From Thiotrichaceae bacterium (GTDB lineage Bacteria; Pseudomonadota; Gammaproteobacteria; Thiotrichales; Thiotrichaceae): DNA of 9,988 nucleotides. Numbering within the stretch: the first letter of the stretch is position 1; each line of letters begins with the position of its first letter. Made by a program: the position numbers and the translations under genes. Positions 1 to 8,188 of the stretch are shown here, in pieces. Below the pieces are notes generated by a model. The model saw only the letters and a program-made list of their open reading frames with translations, did not search any database and was not told the origin of the DNA. The DNA lies in assembly GCA_024762625.1 (NCBI GenBank), contig JANTHA010000064.1, positions 1 to 9,988 on the forward strand, read 5' to 3'.

Positions 1-2
1 AG

Positions 3-2075
3 TGCGAGTTGCAGGATTTATCAATGGCGTTTGGCGGTAGTTCATCCCGTTATCACGAAATCAAACGCGTGGTTGCGGATAAGGATATTGGAGAACTTGT
101 CGCTACTGAAATGACCCGTTGCATACAATGCACCCGTTGTGTGCGCTTTGGCGAAGAGATTGCGGGTATGCGCGAAATGGGCGCGACAGGCCGTGGCGAC
201 CGCATGGAGATCGGCACCTTTGTTGAGAAAAGCCTGAGCTCCGAATTGTCTGGAAACATCATTGATATTTGCCCGGTAGGCGCATTGACCGCAAAGCCGT
301 CGCGTTATCATTCGCGCGCCTGGGAGATGCAACAGACGCCGGGCGTTGCCTCACATGATTGTGTTGGCTCCAGCATTAATCTGCACACGTTCAAGCAGGA
401 GCTGGTGCGTGTGGTGGCCGGTGAAAACGAGTCGGTCAATGAATGCTGGATTTCAGACCGTGATCGTTTTGCCTATCAGGGTCTGTATGCCAAAGATCGC
501 GTTGAATCGCCAATGATCAAGCAGGATGGCGTTTGGAAAGAAGTTGACTGGGACGTTGCTCTGGATGCGGCAGCCGACGCCATCAAGGCTACGAATCCTG
601 AAAATGTAGGCGTACTCGCTTCGCCGCGCGCCACCGTTGAAGAATTGTATCTGCTACAAAAATCGATGCGCGCCATTGGCGTCAATAATATAGACCATCG
701 TCTGCGTCAGAGCGATTTTAATGACCAGGAAAGCATGGGATTATTCCCCTGGCTGGGTGTCTCCATCGAAGATGTTGAAAATCAGGACGCTATCATGCTG
801 GTGGGCGCCAATGTGCGTCAGGATCAGCCGATGATTAATCATCGCATCCGCAAGGCGGTCCTGAATAATGATGCGCGCGTCATGTCGGTCAATACTCGCC
901 AACTTGACTTCAATTATGATGTTGTTGGACAGCAGGTCAGTGCGCCTACTGATTTGGTATTAACGCTTGCCAGGATTGCTAAAGCCAGCTTTACACTGTC
1001 GAAAAACAAGATTCCGGCTGGTTTGGCGGATTTACTTAAAGGAGTCAGGGCTTTAAAGAGCGACAAGGCATGGGCGCAGGATTTGTCCGATGCCAAAAAT
1101 AGTATCGTATTTCTGGGAAATTCGGCCATGCAGAACCCGGCCTATTCAACATTGCGCGCGCTGACAGCGGTGATCGCGGAAAATACCGGTGCGACTTTGT
1201 CATATCTTGCCGAATCCGCCAATAGCGCAGGGGCGTGGTTGGCCGGTGCGTTGCCTCATCGCACAGAAGCGGGAGAAGTGATCGAAAATTCGGGCCTTAA
1301 TGTGGCTCAAATGTTCCACAAGCCGCAGAAAACCTTTGTTTTGCTGGATGTCGAACCTGCTTATGATTGTGATAATCCGCAACAGGCCATGGCGGCAATG
1401 CAGACTGCTGACCATGTGATTGTGATCGCGCCTTACGCAAGCGGCAATGCGCTTTCCTATGCGGATATCATTCTGCCTAGCGCCGGTTTTGGCGAAACGT
1501 CGGGAACCTATGTAAATACAGAAGGGCGTTGGCAAAGTTTCAGAGCGGCGGCAAAAAGTTATGGAAACGCCAGGCCGGCATGGAAGATCCTGCGGGTATT
1601 GGGCAACAAACTGAATGTTCAGGGTTTTGACTATGTCAGCTCTACCGATGTGCGGGATGAATTAAATCGCGTTTGTGAAGCGGTTCCAGCAGTGAATAAC
1701 GCTTTTGAAGTATCCGGGATTTACACCGGACAGGATCAAGCGACAGATGGAAAATTACAGCGAATCGGCGATGTCGCCGAATTTTGTGGCGATTCTCTGG
1801 TAAGGCGGGCAAGCGCATTACAAAAAAGCGCGCCTGAGCAAAACCAGTTATGGCTGAATCAGGACACCCTAAAACATCTGGGGCTATCCGAATCGAACGA
1901 ATCGAACAACGAAGAACACCCTCTGGTTCGTGTGAGACAGGGAAATGAAGATATTGAAATGCCATTGCGGGTGGATAATGTTATTCCTGATGGCTGCGCC
2001 CTGTTGATGGCGGGAACCCAGGCAAGCGCATTACTGGGAGAGGCTTTCGGTGAAATAGAAATAATCACCACTTAA
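3..2075 (+). CDS. nuoG: NADH-quinone oxidoreductase subunit G, 5' end missing
   Basis: Large iron-sulphur subunit of the peripheral arm of complex I; it relays electrons from the NADH-oxidising module toward NuoI. The gene enters from the left: the frame is open to base 3, where codons read C-E-L-Q-D-L. The first cysteine (3-5) matches the last ligand of the H-x3-C-x2-C-x5-C N5 cluster, so roughly the first hundred residues are outside the window and the TTG at 9 is not the start. N4 ligands are visible as CIQCTRC (cysteines at 120, 129, 138) and CPVGAL (270). A molybdopterin-oxidoreductase-like domain follows, with the typical GTYVNTEGRWQ near 1507-1539. The extra N7 cluster of E. coli is absent: only one of four cysteine positions is kept (360). 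The visible part is 690 residues, consistent with a full protein near 800. The 3' end has a short ESN repeat. nuoH follows after 80 bp. Confidence 0.97.
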   Translation, partial: CELQDLSMAFGGSSSRYHEIKRVVADKDIGELVATEMTRCIQCTRCVRFGEEIAGMREMGATGRGDRMEIGTFVEKSLSSELSGNIIDICPVGALTAKPSRYHSRAWEMQQTPGVASHDCVGSSINLHTFKQELVRVVAGENESVNECWISDRDRFAYQGLYAKDRVESPMIKQDGVWKEVDWDVALDAAADAIKATNPENVGVLASPRATVEELYLLQKSMRAIGVNNIDHRLRQSDFNDQESMGLFPWLGVSIEDVENQDAIMLVGANVRQDQPMINHRIRKAVLNNDARVMSVNTRQLDFNYDVVGQQVSAPTDLVLTLARIAKASFTLSKNKIPAGLADLLKGVRALKSDKAWAQDLSDAKNSIVFLGNSAMQNPAYSTLRALTAVIAENTGATLSYLAESANSAGAWLAGALPHRTEAGEVIENSGLNVAQMFHKPQKTFVLLDVEPAYDCDNPQQAMAAMQTADHVIVIAPYASGNALSYADIILPSAGFGETSGTYVNTEGRWQSFRAAAKSYGNARPAWKILRVLGNKLNVQGFDYVSSTDVRDELNRVCEAVPAVNNAFEVSGIYTGQDQATDGKLQRIGDVAEFCGDSLVRRASALQKSAPEQNQLWLNQDTLKHLGLSESNESNNEEHPLVRVRQGNEDIEMPLRVDNVIPDGCALLMAGTQASALLGEAFGEIEIITT
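1890..1907 (+). repeat. 9-bp tandem duplication inside nuoG
   Basis: GAATCGAAC occurs twice in direct tandem, in frame, encoding ESNESN, and is followed by a further degenerate stretch (AACGAAGAAC). It lies in a polar, acidic segment of the C-terminal region of NuoG (LSESNESNNEEH), just before the last beta-rich part. The perfect nucleotide identity suggests a recent replication-slippage duplication in a surface loop that tolerates length change. Confidence 0.8.
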
Positions 2076-2155
2076 GCAGTAGTAGAAATAACAGAAATTG
2101 AATAAGCAGACATCGAATAGAAATTGAATAGAACTTGAATAGAAACGGATAAGAT
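2076..2155 (+). repeat. Repeat-filled nuoG-nuoH intergenic gap
   Basis: This 80-bp AT-rich gap is the longest in the operon. At 2115-2147 there are three units with an 11-bp period: GAATAGAAATT (2115-2125), GAATAGAACTT (2126-2136) and GAATAGAAACG (2137-2147), with a decayed fourth unit running into the nuoH start. An AGAAATTGAATA block also occurs at 2093-2104 and 2119-2130, and TAAGCAG occurs at 2073-2079 (containing the nuoG stop) and 2102-2108. The 11-bp spacing puts a TAG at 2118, 2129 and 2140, one in each reading frame. I see no convincing promoter, terminator hairpin or small gene. The role, if any, is unknown; it may simply be slippage-expanded DNA. Confidence 0.75.
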
Positions 2156-3217
2156 TTGGATACCTTAACAACATTCTTGAATGGTTTTCTACCGGAAGGT
2201 TTGACAACCCTGATTGTGATCCTCTTAAAGATCATTGCAATTCTGTTGCCTTTAATTCTTGCCGTCGCCTATACGACATTTGCTGAACGTAAAATTATTG
2301 GTTACATGCAAGTGCGCATGGGGCCAAACCGGGTTGGCCCAAAAGGCTGGTTGCAGCCCATCGCTGATACTGTGAAATTGATGTTCAAGGAGATCATTAC
2401 TCCGACCAAATCCAGTAAAATGGTGTTTTTTATCGCGCCAATGCTGGCTTTGGCTCCTGCGCTGGCGGTCTGGGCAGTGATTCCGTTCTGGGACGGCGGG
2501 GTGCTAGCCAATGTGAACGCCGGTTTGTTGCTGGTGCTGGCAATTACTTCGCTTGATGTGTTTGGCGTTATTCTGGCGGGTTGGGCGTCCAACTCAAAAT
2601 ATGCAATTTTGAGTTCCTTGCGGGTTGGCGCACAGGTAGTCGCCTATGAAATAGCCATGGGTTTCGCGCTGGTTGGCGTACTGATGGCGGCGGGCAGTCT
2701 TAACCTGACCGAAATTGTGCGCGCCCAATCTGGCGGTATTCAGCATTGGTTTGTATGGCCGCTGATCGGTCTTTTTCTGGTTTACTTTATTTCTGGCGTG
2801 GCGGAAACCAATCGTGCGCCTTTCGATGTGGCTGAAGGCGAGTCCGAGATTGTCGCCGGTTTTCATGTGGAATATTCCGGTATGGCGTTCGCGCTGTTTT
2901 TCCTGGCGGAATACGCCAGCATGATCCTGATTTCGACTTTGACAGCATTGTTGTTTTTGGGTGGTTGGTTATCGCCGTTTGGTCATGCGCTTGATAATGT
3001 GCCGGTGCTGGGATCCATCCTCGGAGATGGCTTCCATTGGCTGTTAATCAAGGCATCAATCTTCTTGTTCTGTTACTTATGGTTTCGCGCGACGTTCCCG
3101 CGTTACCGTTATGATCAGATCATGCGTCTTGGCTGGAAAGTGCTGATTCCGGTGACGCTGGTCTGGATATTTGGAGAGGGTATTGCAATTGCCCTGGGGT
3201 GGAAACCATGGCTTTGA
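2156..3217 (+). CDS. nuoH: NADH-quinone oxidoreductase subunit H
   Basis: Integral membrane subunit (ND1 homologue) at the junction of the two arms; it shapes the quinone-binding tunnel and the first proton path. The protein is 353 residues, somewhat longer than E. coli NuoH (325). The first membrane helix (about 17-40) is followed by the family signature [20 protein letters not shown] (43-62). The acidic cytoplasmic loop near the quinone site reads [19 protein letters not shown] (219-237), with E227, E229 and E231. The start is TTG at 2156: an in-frame TAA lies only two codons upstream (2150-2152), and the next in-frame ATG is already inside the conserved GYMQVRMGP motif. The ribosome-binding site is weak (a GGATAAG-like stretch at 2147-2153). 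The stop overlaps the beginning of nuoI by 10 bp. Confidence 0.96.
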   Translation: MDTLTTFLNGFLPEGLTTLIVILLKIIAILLPLILAVAYTTFAERKIIGYMQVRMGPNRVGPKGWLQPIADTVKLMFKEIITPTKSSKMVFFIAPMLALAPALAVWAVIPFWDGGVLANVNAGLLLVLAITSLDVFGVILAGWASNSKYAILSSLRVGAQVVAYEIAMGFALVGVLMAAGSLNLTEIVRAQSGGIQHWFVWPLIGLFLVYFISGVAETNRAPFDVAEGESEIVAGFHVEYSGMAFALFFLAEYASMILISTLTALLFLGGWLSPFGHALDNVPVLGSILGDGFHWLLIKASIFLFCYLWFRATFPRYRYDQIMRLGWKVLIPVTLVWIFGEGIAIALGWKPWL

Positions 3218-3705
3218 TTCGTTCAGTCAAGCAGTTTATCAAGTCCTTTACTCTATTTGAGTTATTTCAGGGCCTGAGCGTCACGGGGAAATACCTGTTT
3301 AAACGCAAGTTCACCATTCAGTACCCGGAACAGAAAACGCCGATGTCGCCGCGTTTTCGTGGTCATCATGCGCTGCGCCGCTATCCAAACGGGCAGGAAA
3401 GGTGCATTGCCTGTAAATTATGCGAAGCGGTTTGCCCTGCGTTGGCGATAGATATTGAGCTTGAAGAACGCGCAGATGGAACGCGTCGTACGACCAAGTA
3501 TGATATTGATTTCTTTAAGTGCATCTACTGTGGTTTCTGTGAAGAGGCCTGTCCGGTCGATGCGATTGTTGAAACGCATATTTTTGAATATCACTTCGAA
3601 AATCGTGAAGGCACCACCATCACCAAGGAAGAATTACTGGCCTTTGGTGATAAACACGAAGCTGAAATCGCCAAAAGAAAGGCGGCGGACGCGCCTTACC
3701 GGTGA
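3208..3705 (+). CDS. nuoI: NADH-quinone oxidoreductase subunit I, 2x[4Fe-4S]
   Basis: Ferredoxin-like subunit (TYKY/NDUFS8 homologue) carrying clusters N6a and N6b, which pass electrons to the terminal N2 cluster of NuoB. With the ATG at 3208 the protein is 165 residues. An amphipathic N-terminal segment is followed by two classic motifs: [12 protein letters not shown] (cysteines 66, 69, 72, 76) and [12 protein letters not shown] (105, 108, 111, 115); in each, the fourth cysteine serves the other cluster. The C-terminus AADAPYR is typical of the family in beta- and alphaproteobacteria. A GTG at 3199 could give three more residues, but the ATG at 3208 has a purine-rich GGGGTGG (3196-3202) five bases upstream and gives the usual length. 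It overlaps the end of nuoH by 10 bp, implying translational coupling. Confidence 0.97.
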   Translation: MALIRSVKQFIKSFTLFELFQGLSVTGKYLFKRKFTIQYPEQKTPMSPRFRGHHALRRYPNGQERCIACKLCEAVCPALAIDIELEERADGTRRTTKYDIDFFKCIYCGFCEEACPVDAIVETHIFEYHFENREGTTITKEELLAFGDKHEAEIAKRKAADAPYR

Positions 3706-3720
3706 TTTAAATTGAAAACC

Positions 3721-3725
3721 AGGAA
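3721..3725 (+). promoter_or_regulatory. Ribosome-binding site of nuoJ
   Basis: AGGAA lies five bases before the ATG at 3731, in the 25-bp gap after nuoI. It supports this start for nuoJ. No promoter or hairpin is visible in the gap. Confidence 0.7.
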
Positions 3726-3730
3726 ATCTA

Positions 3731-4354
3731 ATGACCTTTGAACAATTCATATTTTACCTGTTTTCAGCAGTCACCCTGTTTTCTGCTGTGGGTGTGGTGA
3801 CGGCGCGTAATCCTGTCTACGCGGCGCTATTACTGATTCTGGCGTTTTTTTCCAGCGCCGCAACCTGGGTATTGCTTGAAGCTGAATTCCTTGGCGTTGT
3901 GCTGGTGTTAGTCTATGTGGGCGCAGTGATGGTGTTGTTCCTGTTTGTGATCATGATGCTGGATATCAAGCTGGATCCATTGAGAGAAGGATTTATTCGC
4001 TATCTTCCGGTTGGACTTGTGGTTGCAATCGCCGTTGCCGCCGAAATGATTCTGGTGATGAAGTCGAAATCATTCAGCGATGTGCCTATTCCTGAAGCAG
4101 CGCCACTGAGCTCAAGCAATACCGAGGCGCTGGGAGAGATTTTATATACAGAGTATGTTTATCCTTTTGAAATTGCAGCGGTGATTTTGGTGGTCGCTAT
4201 TATCGCCGCGATCGCCCTGACCTTGCGGCGACGCAAAGGCGTTAAAAAGCAGGATCCTGGCAAACAGGTTCGCACTCAGCGTGCAGACAGGGTTAAGTTG
4301 ATCAAGATGAAAGCAGAAGTAAAAACGAAAATGAAAGCAGAGAAAGGGCGCTAA
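3731..4354 (+). CDS. nuoJ: NADH-quinone oxidoreductase subunit J
   Basis: Membrane subunit (ND6 homologue) linking the quinone chamber formed with NuoH to the proton-pumping chain. It is 207 residues, longer than E. coli NuoJ (184) because of its tail. Hydrophobic segments lie at about 5-23, 28-49, 54-78, 92-110 and 145-165. The third, with [19 protein letters not shown] (60-78), is the most conserved stretch of the family and contains the helix with the pi-bulge that changes shape during catalysis. From 166 the protein becomes a basic tail with 18 Lys/Arg in 42 residues, including QDP..QVR...R.DRV, a pattern I recall from betaproteobacterial NuoJ. The end repeats KMKAE at 192-196 and 200-204. 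nuoK starts 4 bp after the stop. Confidence 0.96.
   Translation: MTFEQFIFYLFSAVTLFSAVGVVTARNPVYAALLLILAFFSSAATWVLLEAEFLGVVLVLVYVGAVMVLFLFVIMMLDIKLDPLREGFIRYLPVGLVVAIAVAAEMILVMKSKSFSDVPIPEAAPLSSSNTEALGEILYTEYVYPFEIAAVILVVAIIAAIALTLRRRKGVKKQDPGKQVRTQRADRVKLIKMKAEVKTKMKAEKGR
4307..4341 (+). repeat. 11-bp direct repeat at the end of nuoJ
   Basis: ATGAAAGCAGA occurs at 4307-4317 and again at 4331-4341, 24 bp apart and so in the same frame. It encodes the two MKAE copies in the basic C-terminal tail of NuoJ. The spacing preserves the frame, consistent with an in-frame duplication of an eight-residue unit that has since diverged in the middle. Confidence 0.7.
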
Positions 4355-4358
4355 ACAA

Positions 4359-4664
4359 ATGATACCGTTATCTCATTTTCTTATTGTCAGTGCGTTACTG
4401 TTTTCGATCAGTGTTGCGGGGATATTTCTTAACCGCAAAAACATGATCATCCTGTTGATGTGCATCGAATTGATGTTGCTCGCGGTGAACCTGAATTTCA
4501 TTGCCTTCTCTCATTATCTGGGCGATATGGCGGGACAGGTCTTTGTGTTTTTTATACTCACTGTGGCGGCGGCGGAAGCGGCGATTGGTCTGGCGATTCT
4601 GGTGACTGTATTCAGAAACCGTCATACCATTAACGTTCAAGAACTTGATGAGATGAAAGGATAG
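4359..4664 (+). CDS. nuoK: NADH-quinone oxidoreductase subunit K
   Basis: Small membrane subunit (ND4L homologue) of the proton-translocating arm, with three membrane helices. The protein is 101 residues, the standard length. The two buried glutamates essential in E. coli (E36 and E72) are present as E37 in [14 protein letters not shown] and E73 in [11 protein letters not shown]. The ATG at 4359 lies 4 bp after the nuoJ stop, and an AAAGGG (4343-4348) inside the end of nuoJ is a suitable ribosome-binding site. nuoL begins 6 bp after its stop. Confidence 0.97.
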   Translation: MIPLSHFLIVSALLFSISVAGIFLNRKNMIILLMCIELMLLAVNLNFIAFSHYLGDMAGQVFVFFILTVAAAEAAIGLAILVTVFRNRHTINVQELDEMKG

Positions 4665-4670
4665 GGGGCG

Positions 4671-6674
4671 ATGAGTATGGAATCAATCTATCTTGCTATT
4701 CCCCTGTCGGCGTTAATCGGTTCACTCATCGCGGGTTTATTTGGCGGCGTAATCGGGCGCAAGGGAGCGCATACGGTCACGATCGTGGGCGTGGCGATTT
4801 CCTGTATTTTATCGTTTGTTGTTCTCAAGCACGTTGCGATTGATGGCAATGAATTTTATGGCGATATTTATACCTGGGCGCAAATAGGCGACACGAAATT
4901 TGCGGTAGGTTTCATGATTGATCGCCTGACTTCCATGATGATGGTCGTAGTGACCTTTGTTTCGTTGATGGTCCACATTTATACCATTGGCTATATGGAA
5001 GATGATAAGCATAACTGGCCGGAAGACAGTCGTTGCGGCGATAATAGCTATCAACGGTTCTTTTCCTATATCTCATTGTTTACCTTCTCCATGTTGATGC
5101 TGGTGATGGCGAATAATTTCATGCAGTTGTTTTTTGGCTGGGAAGCAGTGGGTCTGGTTTCCTATTTGTTGATTGGCTTCTGGTCAACACGGGAAACAGC
5201 CATTTTCGCCAATATGAAAGCGTTTTTGGTCAATCGTGTGGGTGATTTTGGCTTTTTACTGGGTATTGCCGCTATCTGGACCTATACGGGTTCGGTAGAT
5301 TACCGTGAAGTGTTTGAGCGCTTGCCAGCCATTTCGCACACCACGATTTCAATTTTACCGGATCAGGAATGGCTGCTTGTTTCGGTAATCGCAATTGGTT
5401 TATTTATAGGCGCAATGGGCAAATCAGCACAGGTTCCACTACATGTGTGGCTGCCTGATTCGATGGAAGGCCCAACGCCAATTTCTGCATTGATTCATGC
5501 GGCTACCATGGTGACAGCCGGCATCTTCATGGTTTCGCGCATGTCGCCAATCTTTGAAATGTCGGATACAGCCCTGAGTATGGTGCTTATTGTTGGCGCC
5601 ACGACAGCCTTCTTTATGGGCTTGATTGGTATTGTGCAAAACGATATCAAACGCGTGATCGCTTATTCAACCTTATCCCAACTGGGTTATATGACGGTCG
5701 CATTGGGCGCATCAGCGTATAGCGCGGGCGTATTCCATCTGATGACTCACGCTTTCTTTAAAGCGCTGTTATTCCTTGCCGCCGGCTCCGTAATTATCGC
5801 CATGCATCATGAGCAGGATATAAGAAAAATGGGCGGCCTTAAAAAATATATGCCGATTACTTACTGGACTTCACTCATCGGTTCGCTGGCCTTGATTGGC
5901 TTTCCGTTTTTCTCTGGATTCTTCTCCAAGGATTTGATCATTGAATCGGTGCATGAAGCGAATATTTATGGTGCGCATTACGCCTACTGGATGGTATTGC
6001 TTGGCGTGTTTGTCACTGCATTTTACAGTTTCCGCATGTTCTTCCTGGTTTTCCATGGTGAAGAACGTATGGATGAGCATACTAAATCTCATTTACATGA
6101 ACCCGCCAGAGTGGTTACCTGGCCGTTGATTGCTCTCGCGGTTCCAGCGGTCTTGTCGGGCTATTTGCTGTATCCCATGGTTGTTGGTGATTTCTTTAAA
6201 GGCGCGATATTTGTCAATCATGAAGCGCACCCAGCCATGGAAATACTCAAGGAAGAATATCATGGCATTTTCAGTTTTGTTCTGCACGGCTTGATGGCGC
6301 CGCCATTCTGGCTCGCCATGGCGGGTCTGGCTAGCGCCTGGTACATCTATCTGAAAAAGCCCGCCATTGCACAGTGGGGTTACGATACGTTACGCCCGCT
6401 TTATACCTTGCTGGATAAAAAGTACTTTGCAGATGAATTTAATATGGCGGTTTTTGCCGGTGGCGCAGTAGGGCTTGGCAAGGCGCTCTGGGCGTTAGGC
6501 GACCGTTTTTTGATTGATGGATTAGTGGTTAATGGCTCGGCAAAAATAACGGGCTTGTTCTCATCTGTGGTGCGTCATGTGCAAACCGGTTATTTATATC
6601 ATTATGCGTTTTCGATCATTCTTGGCGTGTTGGCAATCTTGAGTTGGTTACTATTTGGGGCAGGGCGGATTTGA
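4671..6674 (+). CDS. nuoL: NADH-quinone oxidoreductase subunit L, distal proton pump
   Basis: The largest membrane subunit (ND5 homologue), at the far end of the arm; an Mrp-antiporter-type proton channel with a long lateral helix at the C-terminus. The protein is 667 residues, within the family range (E. coli 613). Residues matching the E. coli proton path are all present: E158 in FGWEAVGLVSY (E144), D192 in NRVGDFGF (D178), K251 in GKSAQVPLHVWLPD (K229), H356, H360 and K364 in FHLMTHAFFK (H334, H338, K342), and K420-D421 in FFSKDLIIE (K399-D400). The start could be ATG 4671 or ATG 4677: AAAGGA (4656-4661) sits nine bases before the first and AGGGGG (4663-4668) eight bases before the second. 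I keep the longer form. One base separates it from nuoM. Confidence 0.97.
   Translation: MSMESIYLAIPLSALIGSLIAGLFGGVIGRKGAHTVTIVGVAISCILSFVVLKHVAIDGNEFYGDIYTWAQIGDTKFAVGFMIDRLTSMMMVVVTFVSLMVHIYTIGYMEDDKHNWPEDSRCGDNSYQRFFSYISLFTFSMLMLVMANNFMQLFFGWEAVGLVSYLLIGFWSTRETAIFANMKAFLVNRVGDFGFLLGIAAIWTYTGSVDYREVFERLPAISHTTISILPDQEWLLVSVIAIGLFIGAMGKSAQVPLHVWLPDSMEGPTPISALIHAATMVTAGIFMVSRMSPIFEMSDTALSMVLIVGATTAFFMGLIGIVQNDIKRVIAYSTLSQLGYMTVALGASAYSAGVFHLMTHAFFKALLFLAAGSVIIAMHHEQDIRKMGGLKKYMPITYWTSLIGSLALIGFPFFSGFFSKDLIIESVHEANIYGAHYAYWMVLLGVFVTAFYSFRMFFLVFHGEERMDEHTKSHLHEPARVVTWPLIALAVPAVLSGYLLYPMVVGDFFKGAIFVNHEAHPAMEILKEEYHGIFSFVLHGLMAPPFWLAMAGLASAWYIYLKKPAIAQWGYDTLRPLYTLLDKKYFADEFNMAVFAGGAVGLGKALWALGDRFLIDGLVVNGSAKITGLFSSVVRHVQTGYLYHYAFSIILGVLAILSWLLFGAGRI
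6662..6669 (+). promoter_or_regulatory. Ribosome-binding site fixing the nuoM start
   Basis: AGGGCGGA lies six bases before the ATG at 6676, within the last codons of nuoL. It favours this ATG over an in-frame TTG at 6655 that would add seven residues overlapping nuoL. Confidence 0.7.
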
Positions 6675-6675
6675 T

Positions 6676-8187
6676 ATGTTTGATGGTTATTTGTTAAGCG
6701 TCCTCATCTGGCTTCCTATCGTGGGCGGCGTGTTGACCCTGTTTGCGGGTGATAAAATGGGCGCGCGTCCGGTTGCCCTGCTTGTCAGCATATTAACGTT
6801 TGCGATCAGTTTATTGCTTTGGACAGGGTTTAATCCAGAAGGATATCAGCTTCAGTTTGTTGAGAAGTTGCCCTGGATAGAGACCTTTAAAATTAATTAT
6901 TCTCTGGGCGTAGATGGTATTTCGATGCCGCTATTGCTGTTGAATACCTTTATTACGGTTTTGATCGTTGTTGCCGGTTGGGAAGTTATCAAGAATAAGC
7001 CAGCGCAGTACATGGCCGCTTTTCTGATCATGGAAGGCATTATCAATGGCGTGTTTGCTGCACAGGATGCGATTCTGTTTTATGTATTCTTTGAAGCAAT
7101 GCTGATTCCAATGTTTATCGTGATTGGCATATGGGGCGGAGATAACCGAATTTACGCTACCATGAAGTTCTTCCTCTATACCTTCTTTGGATCGGTGTTC
7201 ATGTTGGTAAGCTTGCTGTATATGTACAGTCAGGCGGGTAGTTTTGAGATTGTTGATTTGCATGATGTGAAGCTGGGATTAGTGCCACAAATGCTGATTT
7301 TCCTGTCATTCCTGATTGCTTTCGGCGTCAAGGTTCCGATGTGGCCGGTGCATACCTGGCTGCCGGACGCCCATGTCCAGGCGCCAACAGGCGGTTCGGT
7401 AATTCTGGCGGCGGTGATGCTCAAAATCGGTGGCTATGGTTTTTTACGTTTCTCTTTGCCCATGGTGCCTGATGGCTCGCGTGAGCTGGCCTGGCTGGTA
7501 ATTCTGATGTCCCTGACGGCGGTGGTTTATATCGGCTTTATTGCGCTGGTGCAAAAAGATATGAAAAAGCTCGTGGCCTATTCTTCGATTGCGCATATGG
7601 GTTTTGTAACGCTTGGCTTTTTCCTGATTTATCCGATTATCGCCAATACCGGCAGTCATGAAGGTTCCTTGATGGGATTGCAGGGCGGTATGGTTCAGAT
7701 GGTTTCACACGGTTTTATTTCAGGCGCCATGTTCCTTTGCATCGGGGTTTTATATGACCGCATGCATACGCGTGAAATCAGCGCCTATGGCGGAGTTTCC
7801 AACCGCATGCCCTGGTTTGCTTTTTTCTTCGTTTTGTTTGCAATGGCCAATACCGGTTTGCCTGGAACGTCGGGTTTCGTTGGCGAATTCATGGTGATAC
7901 TGAGTAGTTTCAAAGCGAATTTCTGGATTGCTTTTCTTGGCGCAACGACCTTGATTCTGGGCGCAGCGTACACGCTTTGGCTAGTCAAACGCGTCATATT
8001 TGGCGCTGTCGCCAATGACAATGTCGCCGCCTTGCAGGATATCAATAAACGGGAGACCGTTATTCTTGCCGCATTGGCTGTCATGGTTTTGGCGCTAGGC
8101 TTGTGGCCCGAGCCACTGGTGAACGTGATGAATGACTCATTGGTCCATGTAATTGAGCAGGCGATGGCCAGCAAGTTGGTGAATTAA
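6676..8187 (+). CDS. nuoM: NADH-quinone oxidoreductase subunit M, proton pump
   Basis: Antiporter-like membrane subunit (ND4 homologue) between NuoL and NuoN, carrying one proton channel. From the ATG at 6676 it has 503 residues (E. coli 509), beginning MFDGYLLSVLIWLP. The essential residues are recognisable: E140 in FFEAMLIPMF (E. coli E144), K219 in GVKVPMWPVHTWLPDAH (K234), K250 in MLKIGGYGFLRF (K265) and E404 in GFVGEFMVIL (E407). The signature QKDMKKLVAYSSIAHMGF near 294-311 is also intact. The start lies one base after the nuoL stop and has a good ribosome-binding site inside nuoL. nuoN starts one base after its stop, so nuoL-M-N are likely translated in a coupled way. Confidence 0.97.
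   Translation: MFDGYLLSVLIWLPIVGGVLTLFAGDKMGARPVALLVSILTFAISLLLWTGFNPEGYQLQFVEKLPWIETFKINYSLGVDGISMPLLLLNTFITVLIVVAGWEVIKNKPAQYMAAFLIMEGIINGVFAAQDAILFYVFFEAMLIPMFIVIGIWGGDNRIYATMKFFLYTFFGSVFMLVSLLYMYSQAGSFEIVDLHDVKLGLVPQMLIFLSFLIAFGVKVPMWPVHTWLPDAHVQAPTGGSVILAAVMLKIGGYGFLRFSLPMVPDGSRELAWLVILMSLTAVVYIGFIALVQKDMKKLVAYSSIAHMGFVTLGFFLIYPIIANTGSHEGSLMGLQGGMVQMVSHGFISGAMFLCIGVLYDRMHTREISAYGGVSNRMPWFAFFFVLFAMANTGLPGTSGFVGEFMVILSSFKANFWIAFLGATTLILGAAYTLWLVKRVIFGAVANDNVAALQDINKRETVILAALAVMVLALGLWPEPLVNVMNDSLVHVIEQAMASKLVN
8178..8182 (+). promoter_or_regulatory. Ribosome-binding site deciding the nuoN start
   Basis: GGTGA lies six bases before the ATG at 8189, inside the end of nuoM. The alternative in-frame ATG at 8201 is preceded by ATGCTTATACCC, with no Shine-Dalgarno-like sequence, so 8189 is preferred even though 8201 would give the N-terminus (MQFAVPDF) more usual for the family. 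Confidence 0.55.
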
Positions 8188-8188
8188 T

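Noticed and set aside
9..11. TTG at base 9 as a start of nuoG
   Set aside because: The frame continues to the left edge and encodes the conserved CELQDL of the N5 cluster region, so the gene is cut by the window rather than starting here.
2124..2153. Possible internal promoter before nuoH (TTGAAT, 18 bases, GATAAG)
   Set aside because: Only four of six matches in each box, within an AT-rich repeat where such matches are expected, and the RNA would start at or inside the nuoH start codon.
3199..3207. GTG at 3199 as the nuoI start
   Set aside because: Adds three residues, uses a rarer codon, and the ATG at 3208 has a better-placed purine-rich stretch and gives the usual protein length.
3455..3715. 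86-codon + strand frame inside nuoI
   Set aside because: Out of frame with the clear ferredoxin motifs of nuoI and with no family-like sequence; an overlap artefact.
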